34,988 nucleotides of DNA from Neobacillus citreus. Lineage in GTDB: Bacteria > Bacillota > Bacilli > Bacillales > Cytobacillaceae. The stretch covers positions 1 through 34,988 of the forward strand of contig NZ_JAGYPE020000043.1 of NCBI RefSeq assembly GCF_018343545.2, in the 5' to 3' direction. This document shows, piece after piece, positions 16,107 to 24,202 of the stretch. Each line of letters opens with the position of its first letter. The stretch's first letter is position 1. Below the pieces are notes generated by a model that did not search any database, was not told where the DNA came from, and saw only the letters and a list, made by a program, of their open reading frames with translations. A program made the translations under genes and the position numbers.

Positions 16107-17471
16107 ATGGCAATGCCTGAGGAAAAACTGAAACTGAAAAAAAAACCATTTAACCTCCTGTCCATTCCAATTGTAAAAAAGTTTGTTAAGAGCAGATGGT
16201 ATCCTGGAATTTTTCAATGGATTGTTATTACCGTGTTTTCGATCATTGTATTTGAATTAGTTATGGGAACGGTCAACCCAAGTAAGAACTTTGGAACTAC
16301 GATGACCTGGGTACTGTGGTGGCCGATCATTCCAATTATCTTCTTAGTTGCCGGCCGCTTCTGGTGTGCAATCTGTCCGTTTGGTAAATTGAGTGACATT
16401 GTTCGAAAAACAATCGGTGCAAACCGGCCAATGCCAAAGTTTCTAAGAAAATACGGAATATGGTTGATAGATTTATTCTTTATTGCAATTACGTATAGTG
16501 ACCACGTATGGGGTATTGTAGAATCCCCAAGGGGTTCCGGATATTTATTGCTTCTGCTCGTAACAATGGTGGTAGCGACCTCTGTTTTTTATGAAAGAAG
16601 AACTTTCTGTAAAACACTTTGCTTCCTGGGTGGATTGGCCGGAAACTATTCTAGATCCGGGGCAGTTAAGTTAACCTCTATACCTGATATTTGCAAAACG
16701 TGTAAAGTGCAATCCTGCTATCGGGGAACCGAGAAGGTCGAAGGGTGTCCAATGTTCCAATTTCCAAGAACAATGGAATCCAGTGCGGAATGTAATCTTT
16801 GTGCTAACTGTGTGAAAAACTGTCCTAACGACTCTATTAAAATTGAGACGAGAATTCCAACAAAAGAACTGTGGGGCTTAAAAAATCCGAAGATTGAGCA
16901 TGCATCTCTTGCTGCTGTTATCATGGGTATCGTGTTCGTCCAAAATATTACGATGCTTGAACCATGGCAGAATATTCTAAGTGCTATTGGAGCTGTTACA
17001 GGTACCGCCAATTACACGGTTAACTTTACAGTAGCCTTTATCATTGCGATGGCTATTCCAATTCTATTATTGTTAGGAACTGCAAAGATTGCGTCTTTAT
17101 TTGGCATGGAAGGTACTGTGAAAAAGAACTTTACCCGTTTTGGTTATGCGATTATTCCATTGGACCTTGCCGGCCACTTAGGTCATAACCTTTTCCACAT
17201 TTTTACCGAAGGAAAAGCAATCTGGTATAACTCAATTGGTTTATTTGGAGTACAGTCTAATCCAACAAGCTTAAGCTTGGCTTCGACACCTACGGTTCAA
17301 ATGATTCAGTATGCGATTATTATTATCGGATGGATAGGCACTACTTATGTTGTATACAGAATGGCTAAGAAATCAAGATTTAAAGCAGTGTTGCCATATT
17401 ATGTGCTGATGCTTGCCTTAGCAATTGTGAATATTTATTTGTTCTCATTACCTATGATGCATAGGGTTTAA
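16107..17471 (+). CDS. NapH/NosR/CcoG-like membrane iron-sulfur protein
   Basis: A 454-residue polytopic membrane protein with iron-sulfur motifs. Near the N-terminus two membrane-edge cysteine pairs, GRFWC87AIC90PFG and TFC168KTLC172FLGG, match the CX2-3C(P) motifs of the NapH/NosR/MauN group. A soluble loop follows with C196, C199, C204 and C214 and then the classical CNLCANCVKNCP (C229, C232, C235, C239), enough for two 4Fe-4S clusters. Helices from about 255 to 454 contain GHLGHNLFHIF, whose histidines might bind heme or metal. Relatives move electrons from quinol to periplasmic partners, and CcoG reduces Cu(II). Here a similar job for the His/Met-rich partner just upstream is inferred. 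Probably cotranscribed with it from copy 5. Confidence 0.85.
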   Translation: MAMPEEKLKLKKKPFNLLSIPIVKKFVKSRWYPGIFQWIVITVFSIIVFELVMGTVNPSKNFGTTMTWVLWWPIIPIIFLVAGRFWCAICPFGKLSDIVRKTIGANRPMPKFLRKYGIWLIDLFFIAITYSDHVWGIVESPRGSGYLLLLLVTMVVATSVFYERRTFCKTLCFLGGLAGNYSRSGAVKLTSIPDICKTCKVQSCYRGTEKVEGCPMFQFPRTMESSAECNLCANCVKNCPNDSIKIETRIPTKELWGLKNPKIEHASLAAVIMGIVFVQNITMLEPWQNILSAIGAVTGTANYTVNFTVAFIIAMAIPILLLLGTAKIASLFGMEGTVKKNFTRFGYAIIPLDLAGHLGHNLFHIFTEGKAIWYNSIGLFGVQSNPTSLSLASTPTVQMIQYAIIIIGWIGTTYVVYRMAKKSRFKAVLPYYVLMLALAIVNIYLFSLPMMHRV

Positions 17472-17509
17472 TGAAGTAAAAATTAAACCAGCATTACATC
17501 TTTATTAAC

Positions 17510-17561
17510 AGCCAACAAAGCATCAAACATAAAATTTAACTAGTTTGATGCTTTGTTGGCT
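17510..17561. terminator. Long perfect hairpin between convergent genes
   Basis: A 19-base-pair perfect stem (arms 17510-17528 and 17543-17561) with a 14-base loop lies between the iron-sulfur gene and the convergent permease gene. It lacks a strong U-tract on either side (TTAATT on plus). It probably ends or stabilises both transcripts. Confidence 0.6.
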
Positions 17562-17579
17562 TAATTCATCAAATGTAAT

Positions 17580-18785
17580 TTATTCATAACGTAAAGCATC
17601 AATTGGACTAAGCTTTGATGCTTTATTAGCAGGGAGGATGCCGAAAATAATCCCGATAAAGGCAGAAAAACTAATTCCAATGAGCACAATTAATGGGCTC
17701 ATCGTGGCAGTTATCGGTGATACTTTTGAAACAATAATCGTACCAATTGCGGCTAACCCCATGCCAATTAGCCCTCCTAAAGAGGTAAGGGTAATCGCTT
17801 CGATTAGAAATTGCAGGAGTATTTTTCTTCGTGTTGCACCGATTGCTTTTCGAAGGCCAATTTCTCTAGTTCGTTCCGTGACAGAAACAAGCATAATATT
17901 CATGACGCCAATCCCCCCGACTAACAAGGAAATCCCGGCGATACTTCCAATCAGCAGTGTAAGCAACGATATCATCTTGTTTAATTCTTTTTCATAATCT
18001 TCGAAGCTATTTGTTGTATATTTTCCATCTTCCAGGCCTTTTTTTTCTGTCAGGGTTTCAGCGGCCAGCCTGCCAGTCACCGAAACTTTCTCAGGATCAC
18101 TGGCAATCACCGATAATTGTTCAATTTCCCTGTTTCCAAACATCATCGAAATGACTGCCCGCGGCATCATCATTTCACCGTTATCCTTGTTTCGGAATTG
18201 CTCAGGAATAGGTGATTCATAGACACCAACGACTTTATAAGGATTGCCATTTAAATCAATGATTTCACCAATGGGATTTTCAGATTCCTTGAAGAATTTC
18301 TTCCGTGCGATGGTATCAATCATAACCACCCGATTCAGCCCATCATTATCTGCTGCATAGAAGGACCGGCCTTCCAGTACCTTAATTTTTCTGGCAGAGA
18401 AGTATTCAGCACCGACACCGGTGATTTGCATGTCTCCCTGCACATCATTGCGTACCATCATCCCATAGCCTTGATTAGTCGCAATGACCGCTTTCACGCC
18501 GGGAACCTCAGCAAGTGTCTGGACATCATCATTGGTCAGCTCAGGTTCCATCCAAAACGTGGGCTCTTCACCCTCGGGGGGCACGTATTCATAGAAAATA
18601 TTAATCGCGTTTTTATCGGTTCCGAAAAATTCATTCGTCATTTTGGTTCTTGTACCTTGTCCGATTGCTACTATAATGATAACAGCGGCAACACCGATAA
18701 TAATCCCAAGCATCGTTAAGATGGATCGAACCTTATGATTCCAAATCGAAGAAAGGGCGATTTTAAAGCTTTCCAAAATATTCAT
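17580..18785 (-). CDS. MacB/YknZ-type ABC transporter permease
   Basis: A 401-residue permease of the FtsX/MacB family. One N-terminal helix (about 17-42, RSILTMLGIIIGVAAVIIIVAI) is followed by a large extracytoplasmic MacB_PCD domain (about 45-270) and three C-terminal helices with the conserved ERTREIGLRKAIGATRRKIL block. The end, ASKLSPIDALRYE, is the family C-terminus. These systems export peptides or drugs by a mechanotransmission mechanism; in Bacillus subtilis the YknWXYZ system protects against the SDP toxin. It overlaps the ATPase gene by four bases. No separate YknW-like gene is present here. Confidence 0.93.
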   Translation of the reverse strand: MNILESFKIALSSIWNHKVRSILTMLGIIIGVAAVIIIVAIGQGTRTKMTNEFFGTDKNAINIFYEYVPPEGEEPTFWMEPELTNDDVQTLAEVPGVKAVIATNQGYGMMVRNDVQGDMQITGVGAEYFSARKIKVLEGRSFYAADNDGLNRVVMIDTIARKKFFKESENPIGEIIDLNGNPYKVVGVYESPIPEQFRNKDNGEMMMPRAVISMMFGNREIEQLSVIASDPEKVSVTGRLAAETLTEKKGLEDGKYTTNSFEDYEKELNKMISLLTLLIGSIAGISLLVGGIGVMNIMLVSVTERTREIGLRKAIGATRRKILLQFLIEAITLTSLGGLIGMGLAAIGTIIVSKVSPITATMSPLIVLIGISFSAFIGIIFGILPANKASKLSPIDALRYE

Positions 18786-19462
18786 GAGGCTACCACACCC
18801 CGGTCATCGGTAATCATGCCATCTTTTATCGTAATAATTCTCTTCGCGTAGGCTGCGATTTCTTCTTCGTGGGTAACGATAATCACCGTTTTTCCTTCTT
18901 CGTTCAGCTGGGTAAATAGCTTCATAATTTGGGCGCTTGTTTTTGAATCAAGAGCCCCAGTTGGTTCATCTGCTAGAATAATTGTAGGATTGTTGACAAG
19001 TGCTCTGGCAATGGCGACCCGCTGTTTTTGACCTCCGGATAATTCGCCGGGGAGATGCTTCATGCGGTCTTCCAAGCCGACCTTAGTCAGCATTTGTTTC
19101 GCCCTTTCGGTTCGTTCCCGTTTTGATATCCCTGCATATATGAGCGGAGAGGCAACATTTTTCAAAGCATTGTCCCGCGGGAACATAAAGAACTGCTGGA
19201 AAACAAAGCCGATATGCTCATTTCTTAATTTTGCCAAGGCGCTCTCTTTTGCGGAGTTGATGATTTCGCCGTTTAATTCATAGGTTCCCGATGTCGGGTA
19301 ATCCAAAAACCCAATGATATTCATTAACGTGGATTTTCCTGAACCTGATGGCCCCATAATCGCAATAAATTCTCCATCTTCAATGGCTAAATCAATTCCA
19401 TGCAGGACTGGAACCTCAAGTGAACCCTTTCCATAAACCTTCGTGATGTTATTCAACTTCAT
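18782..19462 (-). CDS. MacB/YknY/LolD-type ABC transporter ATPase
   Basis: A 226-residue ATPase that drives the adjacent permease. Walker [11 protein letters not shown]-loop FVFQQFFMFP, signature [15 protein letters not shown], Walker B IILADEPTGALDSKT and switch IVTHEEE are all present. The LADEPTGALD form is typical of the LolD/MacB subclass. ATG 19462 lies inside the end of the adaptor gene (14-base overlap), and the stop overlaps the permease start, so the three genes are translationally coupled. Confidence 0.94.
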   Translation of the reverse strand: MKLNNITKVYGKGSLEVPVLHGIDLAIEDGEFIAIMGPSGSGKSTLMNIIGFLDYPTSGTYELNGEIINSAKESALAKLRNEHIGFVFQQFFMFPRDNALKNVASPLIYAGISKRERTERAKQMLTKVGLEDRMKHLPGELSGGQKQRVAIARALVNNPTIILADEPTGALDSKTSAQIMKLFTQLNEEGKTVIIVTHEEEIAAYAKRIITIKDGMITDDRGVVAS

Positions 19463-20678
19463 CAAAAGAGGTCACTTCCATTCCGTCATGGATTTGTTCA
19501 GATGGCGTAATGACGACAAGCTCACCAGGCTTTATTCCATCCGTAATTTCAATGAATTCATCGTTCATGGCGCCGGTTTTTACTTCGCGTCTTTCCAGCT
19601 TCTTATCTACTAATATATAAACAACTTTAATGCCACCTTCATCGACAAGGGCTGGGTGGGGAACGGCAAGTGGTTTATCTGCCCCGCCAACCTTTATTTC
19701 TAAAGAAACATGGAAGCCTTGCCGCAGCTCTGAAGTATCGTCGGTTATTGCGACCTTAAACGGATACATCGTTACATTGCCTCCGCCTGGAGGCCCGCCG
19801 AAGTCTCCACCGCCACCGCCGTCTGCAGTAGGGAATTGAGAAACAGATTCAATCGTTCCCTTCCATTCCCGGTCTTTAAATACCTTTGGACGAATAATGA
19901 CTGGCTGTCCGTGCTGAATCTTAACAGCGTCAAATTCACTCATGGTCCCGATCACTTTATACGGCTGGCTGGAAATAATATGGATAATCGGTTCTGCTGA
20001 CCCTGTTTCGGTTTTGGCAACGTTAGGGTCAACCTTTACGATTATGCCATCCATTTTGCTTACAACCGTCATATCATTTTTCTGAGCAGTTAGCTCTTTA
20101 ATCTGATCTTCGGCAGTGGCAATTTCAGATTTTGTGTTTTCATATTGCATCTCAAGCTGGATTTTTTCATTTGACAGCTGATTAACACTTTCTTGGGTAA
20201 CAGGAGCCTCTTCTGTACTGTCCGAATTGGAAGCCTGTGTCTGCAATTTCTTTTTCGCGTCATTAAGTCGCTTCGTTAAATCAGCAATTTGATTTTGCTC
20301 TGTTTTGGATCTGCTAGAAAGCAAATCCTTGCTACGAATAGCCCTAGTAAGTTCGCTTTCTATTTTGGCAGAATCGTAAACCACCAGTGCATCACCGGCT
20401 TTGACAGCCTGGTTTTCTGCCACCTTAATTTCTTTGATTGCTCCCTTTTGGGGATCGATAAAGACCTTTTGCTCACTTTCCGGCACAATTTTCCCGGTTA
20501 CGAGAATCGATTGGGCCAGTTCTTTCTGACTCACTTTTTGAACGGTTATTCCCATTGTTGTTTTTGGTTCCGCTCCCGCCATTTGACTCTGTGGCTTAGT
20601 AAAAAAATAAGCGGCCGTTCCCCCGATGATTAATACTACAATAATCGATACAATCCAAATCCATCCCTTTTTCTTCAC
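19449..20678 (-). CDS. HlyD/YknX-type efflux adaptor protein
   Basis: A 409-residue membrane-fusion protein anchored by one N-terminal helix (about 6-27). A lipoyl/barrel-sandwich half (about 60-105) is followed by a coiled-coil hairpin (about 106-205, rich in Lys, Glu, Gln) and the second lipoyl half VVSKMDGIIVKVDPN. Beta-barrel and membrane-proximal domains complete it. An unusual Gly/Pro-rich insert (about 286-301, GGGGGDFGGPPGGGN) interrupts the beta-barrel. It links the ATPase-permease complex to substrate outside the membrane. ATG 20678 heads the three-gene operon, with a SigA-like promoter at 20719-20746. Confidence 0.92.
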   Translation of the reverse strand: MKKKGWIWIVSIIVVLIIGGTAAYFFTKPQSQMAGAEPKTTMGITVQKVSQKELAQSILVTGKIVPESEQKVFIDPQKGAIKEIKVAENQAVKAGDALVVYDSAKIESELTRAIRSKDLLSSRSKTEQNQIADLTKRLNDAKKKLQTQASNSDSTEEAPVTQESVNQLSNEKIQLEMQYENTKSEIATAEDQIKELTAQKNDMTVVSKMDGIIVKVDPNVAKTETGSAEPIIHIISSQPYKVIGTMSEFDAVKIQHGQPVIIRPKVFKDREWKGTIESVSQFPTADGGGGGDFGGPPGGGNVTMYPFKVAITDDTSELRQGFHVSLEIKVGGADKPLAVPHPALVDEGGIKVVYILVDKKLERREVKTGAMNDEFIEITDGIKPGELVVITPSEQIHDGMEVTSFDEVE

Positions 20679-20718
20679 AATAAACCCCCGTCTAGTAATT
20701 TATTTTTCTCTCATATTA

Positions 20719-20746
20719 ACTATAGAATATTTTACAAATATTTCAA
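20719..20746 (-). promoter_or_regulatory. Putative promoter of the efflux operon
   Basis: On the minus strand TTGAAA (20741-20746) and TATAGT (20719-20724) are 16 bases apart, about 40 bases before the adaptor start codon. Confidence 0.45.
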
Positions 20747-20988
20747 TATTAATATAAATATGGGAAATTTAATAGATAATTGGAAAATCACCTATTATTA
20801 TGACGAGATTTTGAACTTATTGGGTTCACTAATTTTAGAAAAAATATTCTGGAGAAAAATAGGGGTGTTTGTGGGGGCCAATTCTGTAAAGTAATAACTG
20901 GTCGTGTAAATAAGAGTAGATGGTGGTAAGTAAGGATGGTAGACATCGTATCCTTAGAGGAACCTTTAGGCTTATGCCAAAGGTTCCT
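20747..20988. other. Intergenic region with a strong hairpin
   Basis: The gap between the efflux operon and the response regulator gene holds no ORF. A 12-base-pair perfect stem AGAGGAACCTTT / AAAGGTTCCTCT (20956-20990) overlaps the response regulator stop codon. It lacks a U-tract on the minus strand, so it is a weak terminator or an RNA-stabilising stem. Nothing else is recognisable. Confidence 0.55.
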
Positions 20989-21633
20989 CTATACTTTTAG
21001 ATGTTTAATGGCATAGGAAGCGAGCTGGACACGGTTTTCCAGTCCCAGTTTTTCCAATAAGTTTTTGATATGATTTTTCACCGTGTTTTCGGCAATATAT
21101 AGTTGCTCAGCGATTTGTTTATTGGTAATCCCTTCTGTAAGCAATAACAGAATCTCTTTTTCACGGGGAGTAAGTGCTTTAGCCATAGGGGAGTCTTGCA
21201 GGTCCTTCTCCCTGAACTGATAAAGAAGCTTTCCAGCCATTCCGCGCGTTGCTTCACTCGACCCTTCAACGATGGAGTAAAGATACTGCAGCCAATCATC
21301 GGGGTCCATATTTTTTAAGAGGTATCCCTGGGCACCATATTGTATCGCCGTAAACAAATCCGCCACATTATCTGAGACACTTAAAATGATGACTTTTATA
21401 TAAGGAAAACTCTCTTTAATAAGTTTTGTTGTTTCCAACCCATTCATTACAGGCATTTCAATATCCATCAAAACGATGTCCGGGATGAGGTCCCGGCTAA
21501 GCTCAAGTGCTTCCGCCCCGTTTTTGGCCTCCCCAACAATTTGAAAAAGAGGGTCGTCCTCAAGCATGGCGACTATCGCTTCACGCACATGCGGATGATC
21601 GTCGGCAATTAACACACGATATGGATGGTCCAT
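20989..21633 (-). CDS. NarL/LuxR-family response regulator
   Basis: A 214-residue regulator. The receiver domain has D11-D12, phospho-acceptor D57 in DIVLMDIEMPVMNGLE, the switch serine in IILSVSD and lysine in YLLKN. The C-terminal LuxR-type helix-turn-helix starts at LTPREKEILLLLTEGITNKQIAEQL and has recognition helix ENTVKNHIKNLLEKLGL. It forms a two-gene unit with the kinase upstream: the kinase stop and this ATG share one base (TAATG). Its genes diverge from the copper genes ycnJ-ycnI, which are candidate targets, but that link is only positional. Confidence 0.94.
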   Translation of the reverse strand: MDHPYRVLIADDHPHVREAIVAMLEDDPLFQIVGEAKNGAEALELSRDLIPDIVLMDIEMPVMNGLETTKLIKESFPYIKVIILSVSDNVADLFTAIQYGAQGYLLKNMDPDDWLQYLYSIVEGSSEATRGMAGKLLYQFREKDLQDSPMAKALTPREKEILLLLTEGITNKQIAEQLYIAENTVKNHIKNLLEKLGLENRVQLASYAIKHLKV

Positions 21634-22424
21634 TATTTCTTACCCCGCAGCATAATTTTTGTTCCGAGCCCGATTTTCGAATCAATTTCATATGAGGCCC
21701 CAAGCTTTTCTGCTCTGCTCTTTAATATCGAAATCCCGTACTGTTTGCGACCGATACTAGTCACTTCAAATCCCACTCCGTTATCGATAATCTCCAATAT
21801 CCACTGGCTATCATAAGCCTGAAATTTTAAAGACACATTCGAAGTTTCTGAATGTTTTCGAATGTTTGTAAAAGCCTCCTGAATAATGCCAAAAAGCTGT
21901 ACCTCTTCAGCCGGTGTGAAATAAGCATCCTTTAAATGGATGCGGGAATCAATCTCGATTCCCGAAACAGTTGTCCAGTCTTCCAGCCAATTTTCGATTC
22001 TTTTGGAAAAAGAAACATCCTCAGCCGGGTCCATCCGCAGGTTAAAAATGGCCTGCCGCAGCTGGGTGTCAATGGAATTGACAAGAGAGCCAGCTTCATC
22101 AAGCTTTCCTTTTTTTAGATGGACTTTTAATAAAAACAAAGTTTGTGCAATATTGTCATGTAATTCCTTTGCTAATCTTTCTCTTTCTTCATAGATTGCC
22201 CGCATCTCCCTCTCATCGGCAATTCGTTGATTCTTCATCTCAATGATATGGAACATCCAGATGGCAAAGGGATATGAAATGAGAAAGGTCAAGATGGTAA
22301 TTAAATAGTTTCCTTCTTCCATCGATACTTCATGAAGGAGGGTGCTGTGACGGAAAAATTCAAACCCGCCAATCAAAATAGTGGGAATTAAGGCTGTAAA
22401 AAACATAAGTATGCGGTTGGACAT
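21633..22424 (-). CDS. LiaS/NarX-like sensor histidine kinase (HisKA_3)
   Basis: A 263-residue kinase with two N-terminal helices (about 6-22 and 40-60) joined by a loop of only about 16 residues. It therefore has almost no extracellular sensor and may sense within the membrane. A coiled linker leads to the HisKA_3 dimerisation domain with the phospho-acceptor His in ERLAKELHDNIAQTLF. The HATPase domain has EAFTNIRKHS and DNGVGFE. The small architecture resembles intramembrane-sensing kinases of the LiaS/YvfT type. An AAAGGAG ribosome binding site lies 13 bases before ATG 22424. It probably signals to the downstream LuxR-type regulator. Confidence 0.92.
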   Translation of the reverse strand: MSNRILMFFTALIPTILIGGFEFFRHSTLLHEVSMEEGNYLITILTFLISYPFAIWMFHIIEMKNQRIADEREMRAIYEERERLAKELHDNIAQTLFLLKVHLKKGKLDEAGSLVNSIDTQLRQAIFNLRMDPAEDVSFSKRIENWLEDWTTVSGIEIDSRIHLKDAYFTPAEEVQLFGIIQEAFTNIRKHSETSNVSLKFQAYDSQWILEIIDNGVGFEVTSIGRKQYGISILKSRAEKLGASYEIDSKIGLGTKIMLRGKK

Positions 22425-22603
22425 CGAATACCGATTCTCCTTTTACAACAAGAAACTTCATCATTTACCTTAACGATACATTACTGTGACAGTTTTATGA
22501 ATAGTTTTTGGCCATTCTGTCGAAAAATAGCCCGTAAGAGTCATATAAAAAAGGAATGAAATATAATAACTTTATTTTAAGTGCTAATAGTAGATAAAGA
22601 GAG

Positions 22604-24178
22604 GTGAATTTTATAAACCCGCTTAAATATATCCTTTTATTTTTCCTGTTGTTATCTCTAGCATTTCCACAAGCAGCATTCGCTCATGCGGTTTTGGAAA
22701 AGACGGCCCCGGCTCAGGACAGTCACTTACAGTCGTCCCCAAAAGGAATTACGCTAACGTTCAATGAAAGGCTGGAAAATGAATTTTTCTCCCTTAAGGT
22801 TTTCGGTGAAGACGGAGAGGAACTCGGCAGGGCTAGGCCTAAGCTTAGTGTTGATCAAAAGCAGTTGAGCATGAACGTACCTAAACTAGCAGACGGCCAT
22901 TATACCGTATCCTACCAGGTGATTTCGGCGGACGGGCATCCAGTAAAGGGTTCTTACATATTTTCGATTGGAGAAGGCATTGCCGGTAAAAGTAAGATTG
23001 CCCCGATTCAACAAGGGGAAGGACTTTCCCCATTAATGTCTGTTGGACGAATAGTCTATTATCTATCGCTGCTTCTTGCCACAGGCTGGATTTGGTGGGG
23101 GGCAATGGCAAGAAAACAATTCGAGCAATTGCAGGAATTAAAGCGAAGCTATGAAAGCTGGGCACGCCTGTTGTTATTGATTTTTTTGCTTGCCCATATA
23201 GATTTTGGTGTCATCTTAGCAGGAGGGTACCTAGACCAATGGAACGTAAGTAACGTAATCACCATGTTGACGGGCACAACAGCCGGTCAATCATGGAGCA
23301 TAACGACTATTTTATTGATGCTAGGATTTGCTGTTTTACTCCGTCACCCATGGGTGGATTGTGTCTGGGTATTGCTGATTCTTGCCGCTAAGAGTGTAAA
23401 TGGACACGCATTTGCCTTTGAGCCGAGAATCCTGACCGTTTTCTTGGACTTGCTTCATTTGTTGGCAGCCTCCGTTTGGGCAGGCGGATTGCTCTATATT
23501 TTGCTCTATTTTAAAACGTTTCAAAAACATGTCCAATGGTTTTTGAGGATATTTTCTACTGCAGCCCTAATCAGCATGGGGGTGCTGATTGGGACAGGGG
23601 TGATTTCAACCTATATTTATTTGCCAAAGATTCAGTACCTTTTGGCTACCAGGTGGGGAACCCTGCTATTGGTTAAAACGGTTCTCGTCCTAGTTGTAAT
23701 AGCTGTTGCCGGGACATTGCGATTTTATCTAAAAAAACAGACTGAAGGGAACATTCGTAAACTTGTAAAACTGGATTTTATGCTGATGATAAGCATTGTG
23801 GGTATCGTCGGCATATTCACCTACCTTAGTCCTATTCCGGCAAATAAACCATTACAATGGCAAGAAAAAACGGCTGGAATGGATTTTAAAACTACCATTT
23901 CACCTAAGGTGCCAGGCACTAATTCATTTATGGTAGAAGCGAATTCCCATGAGGAAGGACTGGGTATTAAACGAATTGACCTTAATCTGATTTATAATGA
24001 CAATCCTGATGTCGCCCCAATTCATGTCCCTCTGGAGGTTTACGATCAAGGGAAATATGCCCATTTTATGACTGACGGCAATTATCTGCCGTTCTCAGGA
24101 AACTGGACTGCAGAAGTCCGGATTCTGGATTCTGAGGATAATGAAAAGGTATACCATAATGATTTTGTTGTTTATTAA
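22604..24178 (+). CDS. ycnJ: Copper import/homeostasis protein YcnJ (CopC-CopD fusion)
   Basis: A 524-residue fusion. After a signal peptide ending AFA, the mature protein starts with His (HAVLEKTAPAQ). The CopC domain (about 28-125) ends with SADGHPVKGSYIFSIG, giving the His/Asp/His set that binds Cu(II). The CopD domain (about 145-420) has eight or so membrane helices, with His in LLAHIDFGV, VNGHAFAF and LHLLAASVWAGG. The C-terminal 95 residues form a YtkA-like extracellular domain. In Bacillus subtilis YcnJ supports growth at low copper. GTG 22604 is the only standard start, but the AGAGAGGTGA motif includes it, so the exact start is doubtful. It heads the ycnJ-ycnI unit. No ycnK repressor gene is seen. 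Confidence 0.9.
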   Translation: MNFINPLKYILLFFLLLSLAFPQAAFAHAVLEKTAPAQDSHLQSSPKGITLTFNERLENEFFSLKVFGEDGEELGRARPKLSVDQKQLSMNVPKLADGHYTVSYQVISADGHPVKGSYIFSIGEGIAGKSKIAPIQQGEGLSPLMSVGRIVYYLSLLLATGWIWWGAMARKQFEQLQELKRSYESWARLLLLIFLLAHIDFGVILAGGYLDQWNVSNVITMLTGTTAGQSWSITTILLMLGFAVLLRHPWVDCVWVLLILAAKSVNGHAFAFEPRILTVFLDLLHLLAASVWAGGLLYILLYFKTFQKHVQWFLRIFSTAALISMGVLIGTGVISTYIYLPKIQYLLATRWGTLLLVKTVLVLVVIAVAGTLRFYLKKQTEGNIRKLVKLDFMLMISIVGIVGIFTYLSPIPANKPLQWQEKTAGMDFKTTISPKVPGTNSFMVEANSHEEGLGIKRIDLNLIYNDNPDVAPIHVPLEVYDQGKYAHFMTDGNYLPFSGNWTAEVRILDSEDNEKVYHNDFVVY

Positions 24179-24202
24179 AAAAAATAGATAGGAGATGTTA
24201 TT

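Noticed and set aside
17592..17625. Hairpin AAAGCATCAA / TTGATGCTTT as a regulatory element
   Set aside because: It encodes the conserved KASKLSPIDALR end of the permease, so the symmetry can follow from the codons; kept only as a low-interest finding.
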